From assembly GCA_030248215.1 (NCBI GenBank), contig JASANG010001325.1:1-64000 (forward strand): a stretch of DNA of 64,000 nt, given 5' to 3'. Shown here piece after piece: positions 52,334-63,600 of this stretch. How positions within the stretch are numbered: the first letter of the stretch is position 1; the number at the start of each line of letters is the position of its first letter. Origin of the DNA: Enoplolaimus lenunculus. Its lineage: Eukaryota > Nematoda > Enoplea > Enoplida > Thoracostomopsidae. Position numbers and translations under genes: made by a program. The notes under the pieces are model-generated. The model did not search any database. It worked only from the letters and a program-made list of their open reading frames with translations, and was not told where the DNA came from.

Positions 52334-54400
52334 GTCAGTCTAGGTACTAACCGGGAATTCAGACGTTTCTACTAAGCAGCTGGAAAAGCGGGTTACAGGT
52401 GGTTTAAAACTGGCGACCTACTGTGTGCCAAGCGACGCTGTTACAACTGCCCACGTAGCCCGCTTCTCCAACTATTTCTATCGTCGACTATATATCGACC
52501 GTATGCTGTCGGTAGCACCAGGACAAGCATGCCTCACATGCTTATATGCTTCAATTTTCAACAAGATCGTCCCTTGACCGTCCTTCCTATTCTCGACTGT
52601 ATACCGTGTTCATAGCGCCGCAATTTACCATTCTGCTCACGGCGTATCTCCTATGTCAGTCTGGGTAGGCACCGGCACTTCAGATCTTTTAACTAACCAG
52701 CTGGAAAAGCGTGCCTCCAGAGCGGGAATCGCACTCTCAATCTGTGAATACTTAAGCGAACACTCTAACACAGCCCCACACAGCCCGCCTCTCCAACTGT
52801 TTCTATCGTCGATTATATGTCGACCGTATGCTGCCAGGATGCATACTGCACAATGTGCATTGCAGATACATTGCATATACCCCAGGACAAGCATGTCTCA
52901 CATGCTTACAATCGCGTACGAGCTGTAGAATTATGTAAAAGTGCCTTAAACCTGTTCCACAAATGATCGGAAACTAAAACGTACCCGCCTTCGGATCGGT
53001 AGAAAATCCCCATTTTTAATAGTCCTGACCATACAAGCATATTGTTGTGAGTATTTGCGGTGTAGCTTGTGTTAAGATACATACATACTTGTGCACATAT
53101 AGCACAAGAGGAAATTCTGATATCGGCCGCGTGGTGTAATGGGTAGCGCGCTTGACTCGCGAGCGAGAGGTCCGAGGCTTCATTCCCAGCATATCTATAT
53201 CTTTCGAAGGAATTACGGGGAAAACCACTTATATTCGCAGTACTTTGGGGAAAGGGGTCCTCCCGACCGTGCAGTTGTGACATGAAGGTACCACCGAGAC
53301 GGGCGCTGCAAATGGCAGGCCCACGGATTCGGATACCTTGAATTCGCGGTCCGCAGCGACCGCCTAAAGAAGGGGAAATGTGAGTATATGCGGTGTAGCT
53401 TCTGTATGTTTAGAGTGTGTAATGTTAAGACACATTTGTCAGTCTAGGTAGGAACCAAGGACATCAGACCTTTCTACCAAGCAGCTGGAAAAGCGGGCTC
53501 GAGCGGGGATCGAACCCTCAGCCTACGGACCCTTAAGCGAACACTCTACCACTGCGCTACGCAGCCCGCCTGTCCAACTGCATTTTTCGTCGACTGTATG
53601 CTGCCAGCTAGCATACATACAGTGCACTGCACTATATTGCACGTGCACATAACGGACAAGCATGTCTCACATGCTTACATGCCCTTATTTTCAACAAGGT
53701 GGTCCCTTGACCGTCCATCCTATTTTCGACTGGATACCGTGTTCATAGCGCGGCAGTTTACCATTGCGCTCACGGCGTAGCCCCCATGTCAGTCTAGGTA
53801 GGAACCGGGACATCAGACCTTTCAACTAAGCAGCTGGAAAAGCGGGCTAGAGTGGGGATCGAACTCAGCCTATGGATCCTTAAGCGAGCACTCTACCACT
53901 GCGCCACGTAGCCCGCCCCTCCAACTGCATTTTACGTCGACTATGTGTCGACCGTACAACATAATGTGCATTGCATTTATTGCATATGCACAAGGACAAG
54001 CATGTCTCACATGCTTACATGCCCTTATTTTCAACAAGGTCGTCCCTTGACCGTCCATCCTATTTTCGACTGGATACCGTGTTCATAGCGCGGCAGTTTA
54101 CCATTGCGCTCACGCAGCCCGCCTGTCCAACTGCATTTTTCGTCGACTATATTTGTCGACCGTATGCTGCCAGCTAGCATACATACAGTGCACTGCACTA
54201 TATTGAATGTGCACATAACGGACAAGCATGTCTCACATGCTTACAACATTGGGTAGCGTGCTTGACTCGCGAGCGAGAGGTCTGAGGTTCGATTCCCGGC
54301 ATGGCCATATCTTTCGGAGGAATTAAGGGAAAAACCACATATATTCGCAGTATTTTGGAAAAAGGGGTCGTCCCGACCGTGCAGTTCTAACAATAGTAAC
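52334..54400. repeat. Cluster of tRNA-derived repeats
   Basis: Reverse-oriented units begin 'gtcagtctaggtaggaacc' at 53438 and 53788 (350-bp spacing), with diverged starts at 52334 and 52654 and a partial unit at 54055-54240. Each contains a reversed tRNA-like block: read on the minus strand, 53492-53571 starts GCGGGCTGCGTAGCGCAGTGG and ends in AGCCCGC, a perfect 7-bp acceptor match, with 'gggttcgatcccc' as B box. Forward units of the 13484-13890 type interrupt at 53040-53440 and 54240-54392. Anticodon stems are poor. This is a SINE-rich or satellite-like cluster, not a set of convincing tRNA genes. Confidence 0.65.
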
Positions 54401-55630
54401 TAAATTAGCACCAAGTGCGAGATTAAAACCGAGCATCGATCTACACCGGTATGTTTTCACCTGTTTGTACTAAATTTTAATAAAAGCGTCAGTCGAACAT
54501 ATACTCATGCGGATAGTGCAGTACATTAACAGTTAACGTTTTAGCTTTTTCTTTATATTTGCATACACAACAGTGCAGAACTAAAACTGCCACTGAAAAA
54601 CCTAGCTATGGCATTATCAGATTAACGCAACATTTGTAGAATGCTATATGATGAGGTGAATGCTGCTCCGGTACCCGCCCAATTTCGTTGTTTTGTTGTC
54701 GCAGATGCAATGCCGTGTTATCGAATAACGCAAGTGACTACTGCGAAGTTTAGCAGCAAGTCCGTCTACAAAATACATGCAGCCTGACTGATAATCAACA
54801 TATCCTTTAGCTAAATTTCTATTTCGGATTAACGGAAACTTTTGGCTTAGAAGATTGCTACTGTCTAATAAATACTTGTGTTGATCACCTGGAATTGAGT
54901 TAATTTGGTTTGTCTCTGTCCAATATAAACCGCTGGAACTGAGATTCTATCGAATGTCACCTTTTTCTCCAACTATATAACACCTTTTTCTCCAACTATA
55001 TAACCATGAGACGTTTAAAGTTTCAAGAAGAAAAAACCACATTCAAATATACTTAAGCTTATCGTACAAACATCAGCCCATGTTACTTTTAGTGCTGCCC
55101 GCTGGTCGGTTTCTCTCAATACCATAGTAGAGAAGGCGTAAATGTTAAGAATATTTTTTGGCTTGGGTTTAGCTTAAAAGCTTGTCTTAGAGTTTTAGAA
55201 TTCCTGTTCAAAACGATTTCCGATTCGGATTCCGATTGCACAATAAATCGGAATCGGAATTTTGCAATTTTAATTTAATCATACTTTGGTTGCATAAAAA
55301 TTCTCCCGATCTCAATATATAAACAAACAAAACTACCTACAACTTTGTTTTGAAAATAACAATAATTGATTGTAGTTTAGCTTTACACAACCAAAAACAA
55401 TGCCAATACGTTGATGCGACGTTTTTGAAAATTGGTGCCAGCTAACTTTTAACCTAAATTAATTTATTTTTAATACAAGTTTTATACGTATTGTCACAAA
55501 ATTTGTAGCTTTGATTAGGATTTCGATCCAGTTTCGTTTTGCACCCTGCTGCACATGCTAATTGATGAGAATTGATTAACGCACTATATATTTTAAGTAT
55601 TTGTGTGCCCCTCCCCGAAACAAAAATCAT
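54401..55630. other. Intergenic stretch
   Basis: A fragment with 'tcggattccgattgcacaat' and 'cggaatcggaattttgca' at about 55195-55310 resembles hAT-like elements at 14818-15056. Otherwise I see nothing that I can name. Confidence 0.45.
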
Positions 55631-55839
55631 TTATGGTTCAAAGAGATCTCGTGGCACCGTTGACAAAGTTATTGTGAACGGCGCTTTAATATTAACGTCA
55701 ACTATTCTAATGTCCATATCTTCAAGGAAACATGCATTGGTAAAGTGTTTCACTAAAGTTGTTATTTTTACTCTTGCTCTGTTTCGGCACAGCATTCTTG
55801 TGTTCGTAGTATCTGATTGCGAATTTTCGTGAGGATTCA
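55631..55839 (-). CDS. Possible terminal exon, unrecognised
   Basis: Read on the minus strand, an 'atatatag' acceptor at 55840-55847 opens a 209-nt frame with no interruption up to TAA at 55631, about 69 residues. It carries a basic tract RNRARVKITT and ends VPRDLFEP. Amino-acid composition looks protein-like, but no family is recognised, the acceptor lacks a strong pyrimidine tract, and no partner exon was identified with confidence. It may belong with the exons at 56605-56920 or be chance. Confidence 0.25.
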
Positions 55840-56604
55840 CTATATATGAAATGCAGCAAAATTTACAGAAAATCATGTAAACTATATTACCAGCTAGTAA
55901 TAAATTTGAGAATTTTACAAAAACTGATATGGTATGCGGAAAAGGGTCAATCAAAATAATAGTCAACGCACTGAAAACTTTAATCTTATCGAACAGTGAT
56001 GTAACCTAGATTTCAGTTACGAAGATTAAATAAAACATTATATAAAAGACAATTTCATAACCATACCAGGATCCTAGATGTAAATCTAGTATTTTGAAAA
56101 AGTACTGTTTTTCTCTGTCGAAAAATTTCGGCAGGGGAGGCATTGTACCTATCTCACAATTTTACAAGATTCATGCATTTGTTTGTAAAGTCTATTAGCG
56201 TGTTGTTAGTTCCGCACCTATTACCTTACTAACTAACCAGCAACTTTCGCTAATGCTTAATTACTTTTCTCTGCCCAATTGTTTACCTAATGACATGGAC
56301 TAAAAAATAGTTGGTATTTCAACGGCGAACTATGCAGTATACACAGCTTGTTACTCTTACTAGTACGTTTCTATCTCGCTAATTACAACAGTTTTGATTG
56401 CTCAATAATGCGTATAGATTTTGATGTTTAGTGATTACAAAGCACTCAACCAATTTATGAACCCATGCTCTTATCAGTATTTTGAGTGCTAGAATGTGAT
56501 AAACAAAGAAATATATTCATCGTTTATAGCGACATTGTTTGGTTTCTAGAATTTTTTGACGCTAAACATTTTCGCCTTTCAGTTTTCATAAACCGAATAT
56601 ACAG

Positions 56605-56920
56605 CTAACAGCTGGGAATCGTTCGACGCCCATCATAATCACCGACTTCTTTCACGCGATTTGCCAAGGTTCCACGTGATCCGCCCGGTACCGTGTAAAC
56701 TATCGGTGTTTAACACTGTTTTACCGAGACCATGATCTTTGTATATACGTAATCCCATGCTTAACTAAATCTGAAACACGTATATAATATTTCTTGCAAA
56801 ACAATTGTGAAAGCTCGTTACTTTTTGTACAGACTCTGGGAGTCGCACCGTCACATTTTCGACCAGAGGTGAACTGGTCATCGGGCATAAACTGTCTGGA
56901 ATTGGGGCCACGCAATGAAA
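56605..56920 (-). CDS. 3' end of an unrecognised minus-strand gene
   Basis: Two exons fit together: 56822-56920, after a 'gttttcag' acceptor and before GTAACG, and 56605-56699, after 'accgatag' and ending in TAG. Phases match at the junction, and the joined frame reads about 64 residues, with RGPNSRQFMPDDQF, a pair of cysteines in KCDGATPRVC, then VPGGSRGTLANRVKEVGDYD and a final IPSC. I do not recognise the family. Upstream exons should lie between 56.9 and 57.6 kb or overlap the channel gene, but none was found. The 5' end is therefore open. Confidence 0.45.
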
Positions 56921-57606
56921 CTGAAAACGCATTTTAGGCGATTGCTCGTCCAATCACAATTTATATTTATAATTACCTACAGACCTTGTGTAGCTTCCAC
57001 AAATATATAATTTTTGTCTTGGTGAAAAGTAACCAATACATATGATATTTACAGTTTAATCCACATACGTGCATATGCAATTTTAGGTATTGTACGAACA
57101 ACAATCGAAACAGGACCTCGCTAGGCCCATGTTGCTTTGAGGGGAAACTATTTTTTCGCAGGGCTAGATAGACTATGCTTATAGCTCTAGACTCGTTTTT
57201 ATACTTTGGCATTATTTAGGTTTAGTTATGAGCTTATCGTTACGCTGAGGCTTAAAGCTACGCTTAGGTTTATAGGCTTAGGCTTAGGAATATACTTATG
57301 CTTAGGCCATATTTACAGATTCGATGTTTTTATGACTAAGGTAGCGAAATGAGCACAATTTAGTGTAAATTTCATGAGTGTATTCATTTTCATTGAGTCA
57401 AACGAAGAGTGGCCTCCTATAGAAGGTGAGACCTTCTAAAGGATACGGTCTAAACTTGGTACCGAATGTACTGATGCGGCAACTACTGTCTAACACATAG
57501 TAAATCGAAGAATTAGCCGCACTTTGAAAGCATTCTGTCTTTTACCATTTTAGGTTTATAATTTCTTCTACACTTTATACCTTAGGCATGTCCCCAAAGT
57601 AGCAGA
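56921..57606. other. Upstream region of the DEG/ENaC gene
   Basis: A TTAGGC-like tract, 'taggcttaggcttaggaat', lies at about 57280-57300 and ends near 'cttaggccatatttacag', a fragment of the repeat family at 30733-30901. The channel promoter should lie here; no motif was firmly recognised. Confidence 0.45.
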
Positions 57607-60600
57607 ATGACAGCTGCTATAGAAAAGCCTACAACTGCAGTTAATAGCAACGGCGAGCATCACCAAACTTCAACCGAACATTCCAAATCGGCAGGTATTT
57701 GGAGTCAAATTTCCGATATTCTTGACGTTCATGGTCTTCATCAAATAAATTCTGCATCAACTCGCGCGTCGCGGACCGTTTGGATTAGCGTTCTCGTGCT
57801 CGCTGCTTGCATTTTAGTTGGAAATATTGCAGTTGCAACGCACGAATACATCAATAACCCGATTGCAACCGCGTTTACACTTGAACAAAAATCACATTTG
57901 CAATTTCCAACGTTATACGTGTGTCCGTACAATTTTATAAATGGAACGATTTTAGAATACAACAACTATACGAAACAAGTTATCGATCGTATGCTGGATG
58001 AATATCGTAGTGATAAAATGTTTTTCAAACAATCCGAACATCAGTCTGATGAATATGAACCTGCGGCCAGCATGACGCCCAGTCAATCAACTCCGAATCC
58101 AGTGGAAACGCGAAGTCGAGCGCAAATATTCGCAGACAACATTTTGAGTGCGAAATCTGGTAAGGTATATTGCCATATATTTATGGTGTATTTTGATTAA
58201 ACGAGCACTCCAGTCAGGGTTGGAACTGGCCCAGGCCAAGGTCCGCGAGCCGCGCCTAAGCGGGTCGGGCCCAGGCTTGGGAGCAAAATTTCGGCCCTCG
58301 AGCTGACATAAATCGGAGCAGTGCGTGACCTCTTTTCGTGCCATGAGTCTATGAAATAGAGCGCTGGTTTGATATTGTATAAGATTTAGATACGTATTTG
58401 TGAGCCTTAAAAGTCTTTTCAATTTTCATAAATACTGCGGTCATGGTGTACCAAGGATTTTGAAAGGTAGGGTAAACGATCTGCAAAAATTTCGAAGGTG
58501 AGTTTTATTAGTTCCTAAATCGCAATCATTTGCTTGTGAAAAGTTTTGTAATCTACTATACAAACAAGCAAGGTTGTTGCTTATCTAAAATCTTGAACTG
58601 CAGACATTTTTGCTGCAACTTCAAGAAATTCGTTAATTACCGGCGTCAAAACTCAGTGCTACTTCTGTTGTTGTGCAAGCTCATGAGACGCGTGTTTGGT
58701 ATACAAGCTATTTACAGACGAATCTGACCGGCATCTTAGGTGGCCAACATGGTAACCTGAACTCGCATCCATTTAAATGGGTGTCGTTGGAGATCACGTT
58801 ACCCTGAAGAACGCTGCACTGAACAATATTTGGTAAAATATAAAAGTGTTATGTTCCGACCCGCGGGTAACGCAGGTACGGGTAAGAAAATTTTTGCGCG
58901 GGTATACCCGCGGGTAAAAAATTTAATTTCAAAGCGCAAGTAAAAATTTGTGATTCTTTACTCGCCTAAAATTTTCCTTAGAATATTGTAACCAGATAAT
59001 GTAGAATAACTTGAATTTTTAAACTGTTTCATTTTTTAAATAATGGTTTGTTCTGAAAGTTGCAGATAAAGAGTTTTTGTAACGTAACTCGAGCGTGTCA
59101 CATCTGTGCACTGTAAAATTACACAACGTATTGAATGCAGAAGATGAATATGGGCCGGTAAGGTCGGTAACGATAAAGAAATTTGGCGCGGGTATAAACG
59201 GGTAACGGGTAAAAGAAATTTGCGCGGGTATACCCGTGGGTAAAAAAATAAAATTTTCGGGGGTAAAGCGCAACACAGGCAAAAGACTTTACCTACTAAC
59301 ACATCTGGTTATGTTTATATGGTTTGTTTCATGTTTTATCTGATGAAAACCTATTTAAAATTTGCGGCAGAGTGCAACGGACCCGGCCCTAAAAAGCGGA
59401 CCGGTTCCAACCCTGACTTCAGTGTACTTATAAATTTAGTTCGGTTCAAAGTTAGTAGCCATATTAAGTGTGGATCCAACATTAAACTCACAACGTTAAG
59501 GTTGAATCCATATACCCAAACGCCGGCCAATGTAACATATTCCTAAGCCTAAGCCTAAGCCTAAGCCTAAGACTAAACCTAAGCGTAAGAGTGAGCATAT
59601 TCCTAAGCCTAAGCCTAAGATAGTCTAAAGCTTAAGCTTACTATTTCCAGTCCCACAGAAAAAACGTTCCGCCCCTGAACTTTTTACATGAGCCCAAACG
59701 CCAAACTAAACACTTAAGACATGAAAATTTGTTGGAGGCCTGTTTTGTGCGTAAACGAGGTGAGCATATGATATATTACAAAATGCGTTTTATAAATACG
59801 AAACATGCCGAAGCATTAAAATTACTTGAAATAGGATCAATGGAAGCGCTTAAAACCATGTTTGCAACACTGACAAGAAACCCAAACTTTGATGGACCCA
59901 AAGGCGATGGATATGGCGGTTCCGGCGGATTTGATGAAATAATGACCCCGGAACTGTTACAATTAATCAGTGAACGCTACGATAATGAAACTGTTCAGCA
60001 ATTTTTCAAACGAATTGGTTATGAAACGAATAAATTTATTCGCAGTTGTACATTCGCTGGTAAATCGATCTCTTGTGAGCGATATTTTAAAGCCGTTTAC
60101 GACAAGGATTATGGCAAATGTTTTGTTTTGATCAGTTCACACAGTAGCGCGGACATACCCCCTTTGAGACAGGTGCAATCTGGCATGGGACTATCGCTTA
60201 TGTTTGATATTTGGACTAATTTGTATTCAAGCGATCCAAGATATTCGCCAATGTTTGATGGCGCCGTTCTCCGGATTGGTAAGTTGGAACAGACAAGAAG
60301 CAGATGTGTTTACAATTAGGTAATATTTACGCTAATTTTATGTTTAGGCCTACTAAATGACTGCAGTGACAGACGTCAATTTGCATTTTTAATTTAGGGT
60401 ATTAATACTTATATGTTTTTCCATCGATTCTTTTAAACAGGGTTCGCAGAGGTGTGGCAGGTGGCATGAAATTTAATGGATGCTGCTATACAGGGAGCTA
60501 TTTTCGGACGTTTTGTGATGAGTGTTAGCTAAACTAAATATAGTATGTTCCAGGATGCGGAACGTGGACCCCATTCATCGTGTATCTCACAATCGCTCAC

Positions 60601-63600
60601 CACCGACCACCCACCCGGCTGAGCGGTTTAAAATTTTACTTCGTTGTCATACTTAGTGTAGCCAGCCACCTAAAGCTGTTGGCTCGAACCGTAACCATAT
60701 TTGTTGCCATTAAGAGTATTTTTTGAAGAAAACACCTAGATCGTGGTTGACAAATAGCAAGCAGTTGCAAATATTTTTTATTCTGTTGCTCAGGCCTCGG
60801 GATCATCCGTATTGGTATATGCTGCAATATCTTTGTCGATAAATGCCTCTAAACAGTCTCGTAAATCAGTTGACATAAATTACACAATGCAATCACGAAC
60901 GTCTTTGTGAGACCAGACTCCACACCAGTAATACAGTAGCTAATACAACGAATAAAACAAGCACCATCACCTTTCATCCGAACAATTTCTTGCGGATCGC
61001 CCAATGGTGCTCCTGTTTGTCTTGGCTGGCGTCGCACTTTAATTTTCATGTTCGTCATAGCCACCGCGTCCCTTTGCCACGAATAATTGATAGGACAAAT
61101 TAATATGCTATCACTTTGCGGCTCTACAATCTGTCAGTTGTTATTTGGTCACCTTGTTCAACACTAGATTTGTCGTCCTGATCGCCTAGCTCAACACTAC
61201 ATTTGACGTCATCTGTACTGTAGAGACCCGAATAAGAGGGGGGGCTGATATTTATTTGGCCTCTCCAGAGGGCACCCCCTTGTTATTCGGTTACGGACTG
61301 TTTATTTTAAACCCACGGTCCGCCGCCCTTCGTTACTGATATATATATCCGGTACTGCAATTAACCATTGAATCGAACGTTTATTTGTCTTGTGTCAATA
61401 GCTTGAGCGATAATACAAGGTTATATTTAGGAACGTACTTTCAAAATTTAAGTAAGCTTTAAAGTTTCGAACTCAAATTATTTGGCACTGGAGTCATTTA
61501 TGCGCTACAATTAAGGTTAATTGCCATTTATGGACTCTAATTAGGGTTTAGGGACTCTATCCGCTTACGGACTCTTATTAGGGATACGGACTCCTATTGA
61601 TTCGGACTCAAAATGCGGACCTTCCCCCCTCTTATTACCCCCCTCTTATTCTGTTCCATAAAAATATACATCGGGAGAGACGTCAAATGTCAGCGCGAAA
61701 AATAACATTGTGAGGAAAAGACGTCGTAGGTATGCGAAAAAATATCATCGCAAGACACAGGTGTCGCAGATCTGCGGAAACATAAATAGAAACCCAGGCG
61801 TCGCAAGTTTGCGTAAAAATAATATGACCGTGAGAAACAGGGGTCAGAAGTCAGACGGCAGTACAGTAAAGGTAAGCATCGATACTTTAGCATGGCTAAC
61901 ACTCATCACTCTGAAAATTGCATCATGTACAGCAGCATCTATTAAACTTCATGGTGAAAATTCAGCAGGCCTCACCGGTAAAAACCAAGTGAAAAACGAG
62001 TTTTCTGTTTTTGTTTTGAAAACATGGAAAATCGAAAAACAGAAGAAAATTTTTAAAAACCTTAATTTTCGTATATAAAACTTGGTTTTTTCACGTCTAT
62101 CCCGGAACGAGATTAGCTCAAGTGTCAGGAGAACTGATTTCCTAGATTTGAATACTAGAAGTTTTTGCTGCTTCGTTTGGACCATAGACGGACAAGATTT
62201 TCTTCCTCCCTGTTTAATCCTTCTCACAGGTAAAATAAGACTTATAACTTTGGATATCGCAGAAAGATGTTTCTCCCTTGTCTATATATTTCCGTATTCA
62301 AAGTTGGCACTCTAAATCGCAATAGCAAAAACAACAGTAAAAGTTAAAAAAATACATTTAGTTGTTCAAACAACAACAACAATAATAATAATAATAATAA
62401 CATAAATAATAATAATAATCCACAACAATAACAACTACAATAAAACAACAAGATAATTATCTGCCTGAAAGGCAATTATAAGGTCACCGCGTGTAAGAAA
62501 CAGTGTGCAGTACTGCAGCCCATGGCAAGTGATACTACAAGTAATGCTTAACCCTTTATCACATGAATATTTTCTATTTCCCCTGAGACCTACTTTTATG
62601 CTAGGATTCGAACTCCAGTGACTGGAGTGGGAGGCGTATACCATCACTACTCAGCTATAGGAGCTTGACGCTCGAGCCCGAGGAGGCTCTCACGTCTTGC
62701 GGTGATTTAGTACTATGTATAAGTGTTACAATTGTTAAACACTGTGCGATATATATTATTTAACGTATATACACTGCGGTGATTTAGTACTATGTATAAG
62801 TGTTACAATTGTTAAACACTGTGCGATATATATTATTTAACGTATATACACTGCGCTGACGTGCCTATGGGCAACTCAATGTGAGAAGGGGTTAAGGGCG
62901 GCCGAAACTGCAGTCGTACCCTCGGGCTCAGTGGGTAGCCAGGCGCTTTTGAGCTAAGTTACTGGAGCGGAGTTACCAAATGGCTACACGAATTCCATGC
63001 TGTATATCTGTAACGATGCAAAACAAGACACCGCTAAAAGTATCAGTTCACCATGACATCCTAATCATACACTCCGTTAAAAGTACCATGGTTCTTTTAT
63101 ATAATCATACTGTATACAATCACGAGGCAAAGCAAGGCATCGTTAAAAGGAAGCAGGGGCCCATCTCTGCATTTCGAAAATGCATCATTTGACTGACCAC
63201 CAACACGGCCACCAATAAGCCACCCATATCCTATACTAAGCAGTACTTATCTCTTGACCTATTAAATTTAATCTTTTGTCTATAAATTGTTAAATTTAAG
63301 TTAAATTTCGGAATCTTTGAAGAGCAATTTTGATCTGTTTAAATTTATTCTAAATCAGGGTAAATATAATCATCGACGTCTGCAGTTGTGCTTTTCAGAC
63401 TTTTATATTTGAAAATTCAAAATTTTTTAGACCCATATTTCTCAAAAATTTCAGAAGTTGAAGCTTGCCATTCGATGACATATATGTCTGGAGCCTCTAC
63501 TAAGACATAATTCTTTAATTTCCCCAGTGAGTGCATTGAGTTAAATAGCAATCCCAAATCCCCTGGCTATACACTTGCAAACCTTCCAATCCCAAATATC

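Noticed and set aside
53492-53571. A functional tRNA gene on the minus strand
   Set aside because: The perfect 7-bp acceptor is attractive, but spacing between the T arm and acceptor is wrong, the anticodon arm is not convincing, and diverged tandem copies surround it.
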